A stretch of 64,000 bases of DNA from DATKAS01 sp963733765 (GCA_963733765.1 CAVTEI010000003.1:2356001-2420000), one strand, 5' to 3'; counted from the first letter of the stretch, positions 17,976 through 27,656 are shown. Program-made: numbers and translations. Notes: generated by a model from the sequence alone, not told the origin.

Positions 17976-19852
17976 CAGTCGGACCCCGTCACGGCCAGCT
18001 CGGCCGCATCGTCAGGGTCATGGACGTCACGGTCATGGGCGGCGCGGGCGAGCACCTCGACATAGCGCGGCTCGGCCGCCATCAGCTCGGCGTGGGTGCC
18101 GTCGGCCACGACGCGGCCGCCCTCCACGAGCACGACACGGTCGGCCAGATTGATCGTCGACAGCCGGTGCGCGATCACGAGCGTCGTGCGTCCTTCGAGG
18201 AGGTTGCCGAGCGCTCCGTGGATGTGTTCCTCGACCTGCACGTCGACCGCACTCGTGGCGTCGTCGAGCACGAGGACGGGGGGATTCGCCAGCAAGGTGC
18301 GCGCGATGGCGATGCGTTGGCGTTGTCCCCCTGAGAGGTCGTAGCCGCGCTCGCCGATGATCGTCTCGTAGCCCATCGGCAGGTCATCGATGAACTCGTC
18401 GGCGTGCGCAGCGCGCGCGGCGGCTTCGACGTCGTCGGTCGAGGCGTCGGGCCGGGAGTAGGCGATGTTCTCCCGGATCGTGGTCGAGAAGAGGAACGGC
18501 TCGTCGAGCACGACGGCGACGTTCGCCCGGAGGCTTCCGAGCGTGAGGTCGCGGACGTCGTGTCCGTCGACCCGCACCGACCCGCTGTCGACGTCGTAGA
18601 AGCGGGGCAGCAGCCGCGCGATCGTGGACTTGCCGCTGCCCGTGCGGCCAACGATCGCGACCGTCTCTCCTGGTGCGAGGTGCAGCGAGAAGTGCTCGAG
18701 CACGGGTTCGTCCTGCTCGGCTCCCGGGCGGCGGTACGCGAACGTGACGTCGTCGAAGTCGATCTCGCCACGTGGGGCGACGAGATCGACGGCTCCCGGC
18801 CGATCGACGATCTCGGGCGGCTCGTCGAGGATCTCGTAGATGCGAGCCGCCGACGCGGCGGCCCGCTGACCCAGCATCGTGATCATCCCCAGAAGCCGGA
18901 ACGGTGCCTGGAGCATGATCACGTACGCGTTGAACGCGACGATCGCGCCGACCGTGATCTCGCCCTCGATGGCCAGCCAGCCGCCGTAGAGAAGCACCGC
19001 CGCGAGCCCGAGCCTGGGCAGGTTCTCCATGAGCGGCGCGTAGCGGGCGCGGGTCATCGCGGTGCGCACCGATGCCCACTGCAAACGTTGGGCGGCGCCG
19101 GCGAGCTCGTCGACTTGCGACTGCTCCGCCGCGAAGGACTTCACGACCCGGACGCCGTTCACGTTCTCGTCGACGATCGTCGCGATGTCGGCCATGCGCG
19201 CCTGCACGATCCACGACAGTGGGAAGGTGTGGTTTCGCAGCTTGATCCCCGCCAGGTACACGAAGGGGATCGTCGAGAGGGCCACCATCGTGAGACCCAC
19301 GTGGATCGAGAACATGAACACGAGTGCGACGACGAAGCTGAGGAGGCTGAGCGAGACCAGCGGCGCGAAGGTGAGGAACATCTGGACCGACCGGATGTCG
19401 GAGTTCGCGCGGGAGATGAGCTGACCCGATTGCACCCGGTCATAGAACGAGAACGACATGCGCGTGAGGTGCTCGAACACGATGACGCGCAGGTCGTACT
19501 CGAGTCGGTAGGCGATGCCGTAGAGCGACGACCGGTACCCGAATGTCAGGATCGACCGGAACAAGGCGAGGCCGAGGAGTGCCCAGATGTACGGCGACAA
19601 GGACGACGTGCGAGCGATCAACGCGTCGTCGATCGCGTTCATCGTCACGCGGGGGATGAGCACGGCCGCGACAAGTGCGACGAACGCGGCCGCGAGCGAA
19701 CCGAAGAACCTCGGCTTGCTCGAGAGCAGCAGCGGCAGCATTCGCCTCCACCACGACTTGCTCTGATCGACGTCGGGGTGCGCGCTCGGTGGCCCCGAGC
19801 GGGGGATCACCCCCAACGGCTCGTACGAGGACCAGGTGTCAGTGGCCGTCAC
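17975..19852 (-). CDS. Heterodimeric ABC exporter half, degenerate-site subunit
   Basis: A 625-aa fused exporter half with six helices followed by a nucleotide-binding domain. Walker A is GRTGSGKST (about 399) and the signature is the canonical LSGGQRQRIAIAR. Walker B ends VLDDATSAVD, so aspartate replaces the catalytic glutamate. This is the pattern known from TM287/288, BmrCD and LmrCD, where the partner supplies the active site. The start overlaps the marR stop by 4 nt, giving the operon marR - this gene - partner. Confidence 0.9.
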   Translation of the reverse strand: MTATDTWSSYEPLGVIPRSGPPSAHPDVDQSKSWWRRMLPLLLSSKPRFFGSLAAAFVALVAAVLIPRVTMNAIDDALIARTSSLSPYIWALLGLALFRSILTFGYRSSLYGIAYRLEYDLRVIVFEHLTRMSFSFYDRVQSGQLISRANSDIRSVQMFLTFAPLVSLSLLSFVVALVFMFSIHVGLTMVALSTIPFVYLAGIKLRNHTFPLSWIVQARMADIATIVDENVNGVRVVKSFAAEQSQVDELAGAAQRLQWASVRTAMTRARYAPLMENLPRLGLAAVLLYGGWLAIEGEITVGAIVAFNAYVIMLQAPFRLLGMITMLGQRAAASAARIYEILDEPPEIVDRPGAVDLVAPRGEIDFDDVTFAYRRPGAEQDEPVLEHFSLHLAPGETVAIVGRTGSGKSTIARLLPRFYDVDSGSVRVDGHDVRDLTLGSLRANVAVVLDEPFLFSTTIRENIAYSRPDASTDDVEAAARAAHADEFIDDLPMGYETIIGERGYDLSGGQRQRIAIARTLLANPPVLVLDDATSAVDVQVEEHIHGALGNLLEGRTTLVIAHRLSTINLADRVVLVEGGRVVADGTHAELMAAEPRYVEVLARAAHDRDVHDPDDAAELAVTGSD

Positions 19853-20316
19853 GTGCGGCTCACCGCGGCCTTGCGCGCCGCTGCCATCGCCTGGCCCCAG
19901 AGGGTCAGCCCCTCCACGGCCCGGGGGGCATCGGCGCCGAGATGATCGGCCAGCTCGACCAGTCGGGCGGAAACCACCGCGTCGGCCTGTTCGAGCGACC
20001 GGCGGCCGGCGGGGGTGAGGCGATGGTGGACCTTGCGCCGGTCGACCTCGTCGCCCTGACGCTCGACGAAACCCTTGGCCACGAGGCCGTCGACGACGAC
20101 GGTGATCGTGGGCCGGCTCACCGCGAGGGTGCCGGCCAGGGCCGACGCGCCGGCCGAACCCTCGGCCAGGAAAACCATGACCCGGTACTGCGGAAGGCTC
20201 AGATCGGCGGCGTCGAGGGCGAGTTCGACCTGCTTGGCCAGCCGGGCGGCCGCGTGGGCCGCGGCCTGCCAGTCGGTGTCTCCGATTCGGTCTCCTCTGG
20301 GCTGTTCGATGGTCAC
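19849..20316 (-). CDS. MarR-family regulator of the ABC exporter
   Basis: A 155-aa winged-helix dimer. Residues about 40-110 hold the wHTH (LPQYRVMVFLAEG, then SRPTITVVVDGLVAKGFVER) and a wing rich in charged residues (GDEVDRRKVHHRLT). As the first gene of an operon with two exporter halves it is probably the local repressor, released by an exported ligand. The GTG start has TAGCCT exactly 6 nt upstream, consistent with a leaderless mRNA. Confidence 0.88.
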   Translation of the reverse strand: MTIEQPRGDRIGDTDWQAAAHAAARLAKQVELALDAADLSLPQYRVMVFLAEGSAGASALAGTLAVSRPTITVVVDGLVAKGFVERQGDEVDRRKVHHRLTPAGRRSLEQADAVVSARLVELADHLGADAPRAVEGLTLWGQAMAAARKAAVSRT

Positions 20317-20328
20317 ATGATTAGGCTA
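20317..20328 (-). promoter_or_regulatory. Leaderless -10 element (TAGCCT) of the marR-ABC operon
   Basis: On the minus strand TAGCCT (20328 to 20323), AATCAT, then the GTG start at 20316. No clear MarR palindrome was found around it. Confidence 0.45.
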
Positions 20329-20383
20329 CCGAAGCGACCAGCCAGCGCCCGCCCCCGTTCCTTGGCTACCCTTTCGGCCCATC

Positions 20384-21406
20384 GTGCGGAGACGAGCCCC
20401 AGGGCTCCTTCTTGTTGCCTGCGCCGTGGTGGCTTCCTCCGCCGGGTTCGGTCTCCCCGCCGCGTCCGCTGACGACGTGTCGACGGCGCAGCGTCGGGCC
20501 AACGCGGCCGCGAACGAGCTCTCGCAGGCCTACACCGAGCTAGCTGACCTCGACGCCGAGGTCGCCCGGATCGAGACCGAGCATGCCGCCGCCGAGGCCG
20601 AGCTCGCTGGTCTGCGAGTCATCGTGAACGAGACGGCGGTCCGCAGCTACGTCCACGCGGGCGGCGCGGACGTGCCGTTCCTCCTCGGCGGCGATCTCAA
20701 CGTCGAGGTGCGGGCGAATGCGCTGGCCCAGTTCGTCACCATGGGGTCGATGGACGACATCGATCGCTACCGGTCGATGACGGCCGATCTCGAGACGGGC
20801 GCCGCGCTCCTCGCCCAGCGCAAGGACGCTCAGACTGCCGCGGTCGAGCGGCTGCGGGCGACGAAAGCGGCAGCGCTGAAGGAGCTGGCGCGACTCCAGG
20901 AGCTCAAGCGCAAGCGGGAGCAGGCCGAGGCGGCCCGTCGGGCGCGCGTGGCGGCTGCCGCCTCCCGGCGCGGCAGCACCAGCAGTTCGTCGCGCTCCGT
21001 CGTGATCTCGTCCTCAGGCGGGTGGGTGTGCCCCGTCGCCGGCGGGACGGCGTTCGGAAACGACTACGGAGATTCGCGTGGCGGGGGCCGCCGTCGGCAC
21101 CAGGGCAACGACATGCTCGCGGGCAGAGGCACCCCGGTCGTCGCTCCCGTGGCGGGCTACGTGACGTTCCGCAGCGTTTCGACCGGGGGTCGCTCGTTCT
21201 TCCTCAGCGGGGTCGACGGCAACGAGTACTTCGGCACCCATCTTGCGGGATACGCGGGCGGAGCCCGAAACGTGAGTGCCGGTGAGGTGATCGCATACGT
21301 CGGTGACGACGGCAACGCGCGCGGTACTCCTCATCTGCACTTCGAGATCCACCCCGGGGGAGGGGGCTCGATCAACCCCTACGCGACGCTGAGCGCTGCC
21401 TGCTGA
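20384..21406 (+). CDS. Secreted M23 peptidase with coiled coil (EnvC/NlpD-like)
   Basis: A 340-aa exported protein. The signal peptide ends near residue 29 (ASADD). Residues about 32-85 and 140-195 are heptad-rich coiled coils, and a Ser-rich linker follows. The C-terminal domain is a LytM/M23 metallopeptidase with zinc ligands in HQGND and HLHFE. It would cleave peptidoglycan cross-bridges or activate an amidase during growth or division. GTG start at 20384 fits the signal peptide. Confidence 0.88.
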   Translation: MRRRAPGLLLVACAVVASSAGFGLPAASADDVSTAQRRANAAANELSQAYTELADLDAEVARIETEHAAAEAELAGLRVIVNETAVRSYVHAGGADVPFLLGGDLNVEVRANALAQFVTMGSMDDIDRYRSMTADLETGAALLAQRKDAQTAAVERLRATKAAALKELARLQELKRKREQAEAARRARVAAAASRRGSTSSSSRSVVISSSGGWVCPVAGGTAFGNDYGDSRGGGRRRHQGNDMLAGRGTPVVAPVAGYVTFRSVSTGGRSFFLSGVDGNEYFGTHLAGYAGGARNVSAGEVIAYVGDDGNARGTPHLHFEIHPGGGGSINPYATLSAAC

Positions 21407-21427
21407 CGCAGGCGCGATCGCGCTTGC

Positions 21428-22114
21428 TCAACCGACTTGAGCGCAGGCCGGCACCGTCTCGAATGCCGCGTTGATCTCCGGGCTGTCGTACTCCTGCTGC
21501 AGCGCGTCGAACTGCGCCTGGAACTCGCCCTGCGAGCCCGTGATCGAGTTGCCGAGCTCGGTCGCCGCCGCGGAGAACGTCGCGGGATCGTCGGTCGGAA
21601 GGTTCTGTGCTTCGACCACCGCGTCCTCGAACGTCGCCTTCACCGGCTCGAGCGCCGCGAGCAGGTCGGCCGCGAGCTCATCGCCTCGCTCGATGTCGGG
21701 CGCTCCGGCGTCCTCGACCGAGCCGAGCATGTCGTCGGTGAGCCCGACCACATCCTCCATGAACGTGACGAGAAGGTCGCGGCCTTCGTCGAGGTCGGCG
21801 ATGCCCTGGACGTCGGTGCCGAGCTGCGCCCCCAGCTCGTTGATGCCGGTCAGCCACGAGCCGACCGCGCCGCAGACCGCGCCGGCCCACGCGTCCACCT
21901 GATCGTTGCCTGAGCCGGCGCTCTCCGTTGTGTCGGCCGACGCCGGGGACGTCTCAGCCGAGCCCGTGTCGTCCGGTGACGCCTCGGTCGTGTCGGACGA
22001 CGACGCCTCAGTCGTGTCGGACGACGACGAGTCGTCGCCACCGCACGCGGCGAAGCCGACTCCGGCGACGGTGACCGCAAGGGCGAGCGCGACGCGATGA
22101 AGGTGGGGTTGCAT
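21428..22114 (-). CDS. Putative lipoprotein, unknown function
   Basis: About 228 aa. The signal peptide ends in a lipobox (GFAAC), so the cysteine would be lipidated and the protein tethered outside the membrane. A Ser/Asp/Thr/Glu linker (residues about 28-70) precedes a helical domain with cysteines near both ends (GAVCGAV and PACAQ). The ATG at 22114 is preferred to the TTG at 22123. It resembles other actinobacterial lipoproteins of unknown function. Confidence 0.75.
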   Translation of the reverse strand: MQPHLHRVALALAVTVAGVGFAACGGDDSSSSDTTEASSSDTTEASPDDTGSAETSPASADTTESAGSGNDQVDAWAGAVCGAVGSWLTGINELGAQLGTDVQGIADLDEGRDLLVTFMEDVVGLTDDMLGSVEDAGAPDIERGDELAADLLAALEPVKATFEDAVVEAQNLPTDDPATFSAAATELGNSITGSQGEFQAQFDALQQEYDSPEINAAFETVPACAQVG

Positions 22115-22130
22115 GGCGGGCAAACCTAGG

Positions 22131-22897
22131 TCAGGCGCCTATCGCGTGGTAGCCACCGTCGACGTGGAGCATCTCGCCGGTCGTTGCCGGAAACCAGTCT
22201 GAGAGCAAGGCGACGCACGCCTTCGCGACGGCGCTCGAGTCGGTGATGCTCCACCCGAGCGGGGCCCGCTCGGTCCACACGTCTTCGAACTTCTCGAAGC
22301 CCGGGATCGACTTCGCGGCCATTGTGCGGATCGGACCAGCAGCGACGAGGTTCACGCGGATGCCCCGCGGCCCGAGCTCGCGCGCCATGTACCGCGAGGT
22401 TGACTCGAGCGCCGCCTTCGCGACTCCCATCCAGTCGTAGGCGGGCCATGCGACGGTGGCGTCGAAGTCGAGGCCCACGAACGAGCCGCCACGGGTCATC
22501 AACGGCGCGAAGCAATCGGCAAGTGCTTTGAACGAGTACGCCGAGATCTGCATCGCGACCGAGACGTCCGCCCATGTCGCGTCCATGAAGTGCCCACCGA
22601 GACAGTTCGGGGCGCGAAGCCGATGGCGTGCAGGACGCCGTCGACCCGTCCCCAGCGCTCCTGAAGATCGGCGCGCACGCTGTCGAGGTGCTCCTCGACC
22701 GTCACGTCGAGCTCGAGGACCGCGGCGGGCGCGGACAGCTTGCGCGCGGTGCGCTCGGTCAGCGACAGCCCCCGACCGGCGCCGGTGAGCACGATCTCTG
22801 CGCCCTCCTGCTGCGCGAGGTCGGCGACACCGAACGCGAGCGACGCGTCGGTGAGCACGCCGGTGATGACGATGCGCTTGCCCTCGAGAAGACCCAT
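22131..22897 (-). CDS. fabI: Enoyl-ACP reductase FabI/InhA type (frame broken by one missing base)
   Basis: NADH-dependent last step of fatty-acid elongation (FAS II). The first frame gives MGLLEGKRIVITGVLTDAS through LHAIGFAP. The second gives GGHFMDATWADV, then the catalytic Tyr and Lys in YDWMGVAK, NLVAAGPIRT and a normal C-terminus. One base is missing near 22608. The gene is essential in most bacteria and both halves are fully conserved, so a sequencing error is the likely cause. An SD of GGAGG precedes the start. Intact length would be about 255 aa. Confidence 0.88.
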
Positions 22898-22974
22898 GGT
22901 GCCTCCGACCGTCGATGCGCTGGCGACGTTACTGCCGGGTCGGGCGCCCTAGGCTGGTGTGCAAGGCTGCGTCG

Positions 22975-23631
22975 ATGCGCATCGGCATCCTCGGCGGCAC
23001 GGGACCCGCTGGCACCGCGCTCGGCGCGCGCCTGGCATCGGTCGGGTACGAAGTGACGTTGGGCTCGCGCTCGAGGTACCGAGCGATGGAGGTGCTCGAC
23101 GGGCTTCTCGCTCGTTGGACCGATTACGACCTCAGCCTGTCCGCGAGCGACAACGAGGGAGCCGCGGGCGCCGACCTCGTCATCCTCGCGACGCCGTGGG
23201 ACAGCGCGGCAACGACCGCGCACTCGCTCGAGAAGCAGCTCACCGGCAAGGTCGTCGTCTCCATGGCGAACGCATTGGTCAAGGTCGGCCACGAGTTCCA
23301 GCCGCTCGTGCCGCCCCGTGGCTCGGTCGCGGCCAGCGTGCAGGCGGCCGTGCCCGGCTGTCGCGTCGCGGCTGCGTTCCACCACCTCCCTGCGACAGAG
23401 CTCGGCCATCTCGGGGAGCCCATCGAGAGCGACGTGCTCATCTGCTCCGACTATCCCGACGCCGTCACCACGGTGTGCGAGATCACCTCGCGGATCCCCG
23501 GTTGCCGGCCCCTCGATGCGGGCGAGCTCTCGAACGCAACCGCGATCGAGATGTTCACTGCCGTGCTGCTGCAGCTGAACGTGCGGTACAAGACGCGAGT
23601 CGCTCCCCGGCTCACCGGCATCAAGCTCTGA
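22975..23631 (+). CDS. npdG: F420-dependent NADP oxidoreductase
   Basis: Moves hydride between coenzyme F420 and NADP in the cytosol. The 218-aa protein starts MRIGILGGTGPAGTALGARLA, the Rossmann loop of the family; SRSR further on binds the NADP phosphate. AAFHHLPATEL and a C-terminal NATAIEMFTAVLLQLN follow, as in archaeal and actinobacterial Fno/NpdG. I start at the ATG at 22975, since the upstream frame is not conserved. The gene diverges from fabI and lies 8 nt before mshC. Confidence 0.87.
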   Translation: MRIGILGGTGPAGTALGARLASVGYEVTLGSRSRYRAMEVLDGLLARWTDYDLSLSASDNEGAAGADLVILATPWDSAATTAHSLEKQLTGKVVVSMANALVKVGHEFQPLVPPRGSVAASVQAAVPGCRVAAAFHHLPATELGHLGEPIESDVLICSDYPDAVTTVCEITSRIPGCRPLDAGELSNATAIEMFTAVLLQLNVRYKTRVAPRLTGIKL

Positions 23632-23639
23632 CCGTGTCG

Positions 23640-24788
23640 ATGCGCTTGTACGACACGGCGCGGCAGAAGATCGTGCCGTTCGAGCCGGGACAGATTGTCA
23701 CGATGTACACGTGCGGCATCACCCCGTACGACGCGACCCACCTGGGTCACGCCACGGTCTACGTCGTGTACGACGTGCTGCAACGCCGGCTGCGTGATCT
23801 AGGCCACGACACCCGTTGTGTGCGCAACATCACCGACGTCGACGACCCGTTGCTCGCGAAAGCCCGGCAGCTCGGGGTGCACTACCTCGATCTCGCCGCC
23901 GGTGAGGTCGCGCGGTTCGACAGCGACATGAAGGCGCTCAACGTTCTTCCGTGCTTCAGCGAACCACGCGCGACATCTGCGATCCCCGACATCCGTGGCT
24001 TCATCGGCATGGTGCTCGACCAGGGGCACGCCTATCAGGCGGGTGGCGCGGTCTACTTCGACGTCTCTTCGTTCGCGGGCTTCGGGGAAGTGAGCGGCTA
24101 CTCGGTCGAGAAGATGATCGAGCTCGCCCACGAACGCGGCGGCAACGTCGACGATCCGCACAAGCGCAATCCCCTCGACTTCGTCTTGTGGCAGCCGTCG
24201 GCGGAAGGCGAGCCGATGTGGGAGACGATGTGGGGCCCCGGGCGACCCGGATGGCACATCGAGTGCTCGGCGCTCGCGCTCCGTGAGCTCGGCACCACGA
24301 TCGATCTACACGGGGGCGGCACCGACCTGATCTTCCCGCACCACGAGTGCGAGCGCGCGCAGAGCGAGGCAGCGACGGGCGAGCCGTTCGTGCGGCACTG
24401 GATGCACGTCGGAATGGTCCGGATGGATGGCGAGAAGATGTCGAAGTCACTTGGCAACCTCGTCTTCGTGAGCGACCTGTTGAAGACGTGGGACCCGAGG
24501 GCGATCCGGCTTGCCATCATCGAGCACCATTACCGCGACTCGTGGGAGTGGGACGAGCAGCTCATGCCTCGCGCCGCGGCGCGCCTGCGGGCCTGGTCCG
24601 ATGCCGGCGAACCGGGCGACGGAGCGCTCGAAGCCGTACGGGCCGCGCTTGATGACGACCTCGACACCCCCTCGGCGCTCGCGGCGATCGACGCTGCAGC
24701 CACGAATGGCCAGCCTGTCCGCAGTGCCGCTGACCTGCTGGGTGTGGATCTGTCGATCGGTGATGAAGGCCCTGTGAAGAGCCCATGA
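23640..24788 (+). CDS. mshC: L-cysteine:1D-myo-inositol 2-amino-2-deoxy-glucopyranoside ligase
   Basis: ATP-dependent ligation of cysteine to GlcN-Ins in mycothiol synthesis. The protein is a shortened cysteinyl-tRNA synthetase of about 382 aa. CGITPYDATHLGHA is the MshC form of the HIGH region (CysRS reads CGPTVYD with HIGNA). The zinc ligand appears in IECSALA, and KMSKSLGN is intact. The long C-terminal anticodon part of CysRS is missing. Start may be the GTG at 23634 or the ATG at 23640. A lone CysRS2 is the alternative, less likely. Confidence 0.85.
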   Translation: MRLYDTARQKIVPFEPGQIVTMYTCGITPYDATHLGHATVYVVYDVLQRRLRDLGHDTRCVRNITDVDDPLLAKARQLGVHYLDLAAGEVARFDSDMKALNVLPCFSEPRATSAIPDIRGFIGMVLDQGHAYQAGGAVYFDVSSFAGFGEVSGYSVEKMIELAHERGGNVDDPHKRNPLDFVLWQPSAEGEPMWETMWGPGRPGWHIECSALALRELGTTIDLHGGGTDLIFPHHECERAQSEAATGEPFVRHWMHVGMVRMDGEKMSKSLGNLVFVSDLLKTWDPRAIRLAIIEHHYRDSWEWDEQLMPRAAARLRAWSDAGEPGDGALEAVRAALDDDLDTPSALAAIDAAATNGQPVRSAADLLGVDLSIGDEGPVKSP

Positions 24789-24836
24789 ACTGGGCGATAT
24801 CGCGGGAATGATCGCTTAGGCTGCGCGCGACTCCTT

Positions 24837-24855
24837 GATCCGCGAATCACGGATC
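24837..24855. other. Short inverted repeat upstream of plsC
   Basis: GATCCG and CGGATC around a 7-nt loop, 23 nt before the plsC start. It could be a weak terminator for mshC or an operator. No T-tract follows. Confidence 0.3.
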
Positions 24856-24878
24856 CGCCCGACAGTCCAAGGAGGATC

Positions 24879-25628
24879 ATGGCCGAGCCCGGCGCCGGAA
24901 AGCTGCAGGACGTAATGCGCGCGGTCGGCGGACCGATTCACCGCGTGCTCTGGAAGATCGATGTGGAGGGCTTGCACCGTCTGCCTCCGACCGGTGGTGC
25001 GATCCTCTGCCCGAATCACATCTCGTTCCTCGACTCTGCCTTCCTGATGCTCGCCGTGCCGCGCCGCATCAGCTTCGTCGGCAAGGCGGAGTACATGGAT
25101 TCGTGGAAGACGAAATTCCTGTTCCCCGCGATGGGAATGATTCCGATCGATCGGTCCGGCGGGCGGTCGAGTGACGCCGCGCTCCAAGCTGCATCGTCGG
25201 CGTTGGCGCGCGGCCATCTCTTCGGCATCTTTCCCGAGGGCACGCGCTCTCGCGACGGTCACCTGCACAAGGGCCATACCGGCGCCGCGCGGCTCGCCCT
25301 CACCACGGGGTGCCCGATCATCCCTGTCGGGGTCGTCGGTACCGCCGACATCCAGCCTCCCGACGCGAAGATGCCCAAGGTGGGCGGGTCCGCGCAGATC
25401 CGCATCGGGCAGCCGATCGACGTCGCTCGTTACAAGGGCCGTGACGGCGACCATCTCGTGTACCGCGAGCTCACCGACGAGCTGATGTACGAGATTCGCG
25501 AGCTCACGGGCCAGCACTACATCGACCGGTACACGACGAAGAAGGCCGAGACGCTGCCGACCGACGTCGCCAAGGTGCGGCTGTCCGAGCCCGTCGAGCA
25601 CGAACGCGAGCTCGCCCACGCGGGTTGA
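24879..25628 (+). CDS. plsC: 1-acyl-sn-glycerol-3-phosphate acyltransferase family protein
   Basis: A 249-aa membrane-associated acyltransferase of phospholipid synthesis. Motif I NHISFLD (H-x4-D) is at about residue 47, motif III FPEGTRSRDG at about 118, and motif IV VPVG-like IIPVGVVG follows. AGGAGG lies 4 nt before the ATG. PlsC itself or another acyl-CoA/ACP-dependent acyltransferase of the family would both fit. Confidence 0.87.
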   Translation: MAEPGAGKLQDVMRAVGGPIHRVLWKIDVEGLHRLPPTGGAILCPNHISFLDSAFLMLAVPRRISFVGKAEYMDSWKTKFLFPAMGMIPIDRSGGRSSDAALQAASSALARGHLFGIFPEGTRSRDGHLHKGHTGAARLALTTGCPIIPVGVVGTADIQPPDAKMPKVGGSAQIRIGQPIDVARYKGRDGDHLVYRELTDELMYEIRELTGQHYIDRYTTKKAETLPTDVAKVRLSEPVEHERELAHAG

Positions 25629-25661
25629 GCCCGCGCCGGTTGAGCCCGCGCCGGTTGAGCA
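25623..25661. repeat. Short tandem repeat after plsC
   Basis: Two and a half copies of a 15-bp unit (GGTTGAGCCCGCGCC) begin at the plsC stop codon and fill half of the gap to thrS. No gene or hairpin function seen; probably slippage. Confidence 0.5.
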
Positions 25662-25706
25662 ATCCCACGGGAGCCGCGAACCCGCACCGGTAGGCTCGCT
25701 TTCCCT

Positions 25707-27656
25707 ATGAGCGACCTCATCGACATCGTGCTCCCCGACGGATCGACCCGCGAGGTCGCGGCGGGCACGACGGCCGGCGGTCTGGCCGAGGCGATTGGGC
25801 CGAGGCTCGGACGCGATGCGGTGATCGCTGTCGTCGACGGAGTCGAGCGCGACCTCGATTGGGTGTTGTCCGCGGGGAACAAGGTCGAGATCGTCGTTCC
25901 GGCGTCGGATCGCGGCCGCTACACGCTGCGGCATTCGACTGCACATGTGCTGGCTCAGGCGGTGCTCGATCTCTTCCCTGGCGCCACGTTTGGCATCGGC
26001 CCGCCGATCGAGGACGGCTTCTACTACGACTTCGACCTGCCCGAGGGCCGCACCTTCACACCCGATGACCTCATTCGGATCGAGGCGCGGATGCGCGAGA
26101 TCATCGCGGAGAAACAGCCGTTCATCCGCGACGAGATCAGCGAGGCAGAGGCGGCAAAGCGGTTCGCGGCGCACAAGTACAAGCTCGAGATCATCAGCGG
26201 CAAGGCCGACGATCCGACATCGGGCACCGACGCGGGGCTGGTGCGCGTGTACGACAACCCGCCCGCGTTCTGCGACGTGTGTCGCGGCCCTCACGTGCCG
26301 CACACCGGACGCCTCGGCCACTTCAAGCTCACCCGCGTGGCGGGCGCCTACTGGCGGGGCGACGAACGCAACCCGATGCTGCAGCGGATCTACGGCACCG
26401 CGTGGGAGTCAGCCGACGCACTGAAGGAGCACCTCCACCGGTTGGAAGAGGCCGAGAAGCGTGACCATCGGCGCCTAGGCCTCGAGCTCGACCTGTTCCA
26501 CTTCCCGCCCGAGATCGGCGGCGGCTTGCCGGTGTTCCATCCCAAGGGTGGGTTGATCCGCAAGCTCATGGAGGACTATTCCCACGCGGAGCACGAGCGC
26601 GCCGGGTACTCCTTCGTCTGGACACCGCACATCGCGAAGTCGACTCTGTTCGAGATCTCCGGGCACCTCAGCTGGTACGCCGACGGCATGTACCCGCCGA
26701 TGGAGATGGAGGGCGCCACCTACTACCCGAAGCCCATGAACTGCCCGGGGCACATGCTCATCTACCGGTCGCAGCAGCGCTCCTACCGTGAGCTCCCGCT
26801 TCGGCTCTACGAGTTCGGCACGGTGTACCGCTTCGAACGCAGCGGTGTGCTGCACGGCCTCACCCGGGTGCGCGGCATCACCCAGGACGACTCGCACATC
26901 TTCTGCACCTCCGACCAGCTGGCTGATGAGCTCGCGTCGTTGCTCGCGTTCGTGCTGCGCCTCCTGCGCACATTCGGCCTCACCGACTTCGAAGCGGAGC
27001 TCGCGACCCGGCCGGAGAAGTACGTCGGTGAGCCCGAGGAATGGGACGAGGCGACCGAAGCGCTGCGCGAGGCGTTGGAGACCGCCGGGCTCCCGTACGT
27101 CGTCGCCGAGGGCGAAGGCGCGTTCTACGCCCCGAAGATCGACGTGCACGTCCGCGACGCCATCGGACGACGCTGGCAGATGTCCACGCTGCAGGTCGAC
27201 TTCCAGCTCCCCGCGCGCTTCGACCTCGAGTACATCGGGCCCGACAACCAACGCCATCGTCCCCGCGTCATCCATCGGGCGCTGTTCGGGTCCGTGGAGC
27301 GGTTCTTCGGCATCCTCCTCGAGCACTACGCGGGCGCGTTGCCGTTGTGGCTGTCGCCAGTTCAGGTGCGGCTGCTCGGCGTGCGCGCCGATCACGACGC
27401 GTACGCCGGTCGCCTCGCCGACCGTCTCCGCGCCGAGGGCCTCCGGGCCGACTGGATGGGCGCGGACGAGCCGCTCGGCGCTCGCATCCGCAAGGCGAAG
27501 CTGGAGAAGATCCCTTATGTGTTGGTCGTCGGTGACGACGACGTGCGCGACGGCACCGTCGGAGTGAACCCCCGCGGCGGTGAAGTCGAGCGAGGCGTGC
27601 ACGTCGACGCGTTCGTGGAGCGGCTGCAGGTCGAGCTCGTCGCGCATCTGTTGTGA
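25707..27656 (+). CDS. thrS: Threonyl-tRNA synthetase
   Basis: Charges tRNA-Thr. The 649-aa enzyme has an N-terminal TGS domain (residues 1-64, VLPDGSTREV), an editing domain (FGIGPPIEDGFYYDF; CRGPHVPHTG), and a class II core: MNCPGHM zinc ligand, motif 2 RFERSGVLHGLTRVRGITQDD, and motif 3 GSVERFFGILLEHYAG. An anticodon-binding domain ends the protein. TAGGCT lies 10 nt before the ATG, so the leader would be very short. Followed by the HIT gene with a 4-nt overlap. Confidence 0.96.
   Translation: MSDLIDIVLPDGSTREVAAGTTAGGLAEAIGPRLGRDAVIAVVDGVERDLDWVLSAGNKVEIVVPASDRGRYTLRHSTAHVLAQAVLDLFPGATFGIGPPIEDGFYYDFDLPEGRTFTPDDLIRIEARMREIIAEKQPFIRDEISEAEAAKRFAAHKYKLEIISGKADDPTSGTDAGLVRVYDNPPAFCDVCRGPHVPHTGRLGHFKLTRVAGAYWRGDERNPMLQRIYGTAWESADALKEHLHRLEEAEKRDHRRLGLELDLFHFPPEIGGGLPVFHPKGGLIRKLMEDYSHAEHERAGYSFVWTPHIAKSTLFEISGHLSWYADGMYPPMEMEGATYYPKPMNCPGHMLIYRSQQRSYRELPLRLYEFGTVYRFERSGVLHGLTRVRGITQDDSHIFCTSDQLADELASLLAFVLRLLRTFGLTDFEAELATRPEKYVGEPEEWDEATEALREALETAGLPYVVAEGEGAFYAPKIDVHVRDAIGRRWQMSTLQVDFQLPARFDLEYIGPDNQRHRPRVIHRALFGSVERFFGILLEHYAGALPLWLSPVQVRLLGVRADHDAYAGRLADRLRAEGLRADWMGADEPLGARIRKAKLEKIPYVLVVGDDDVRDGTVGVNPRGGEVERGVHVDAFVERLQVELVAHLL

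Noticed and set aside
16542..19945. Long plus-strand ORFs of 507 and 513 aa opposite the ABC genes
   Set aside because: High-GC shadows, rich in Arg, His and Asp, without motifs; minus-strand genes are certain.
23640..24788. Cysteinyl-tRNA synthetase
   Set aside because: The CGITPYDATHLGHA motif and missing anticodon domain fit MshC better.
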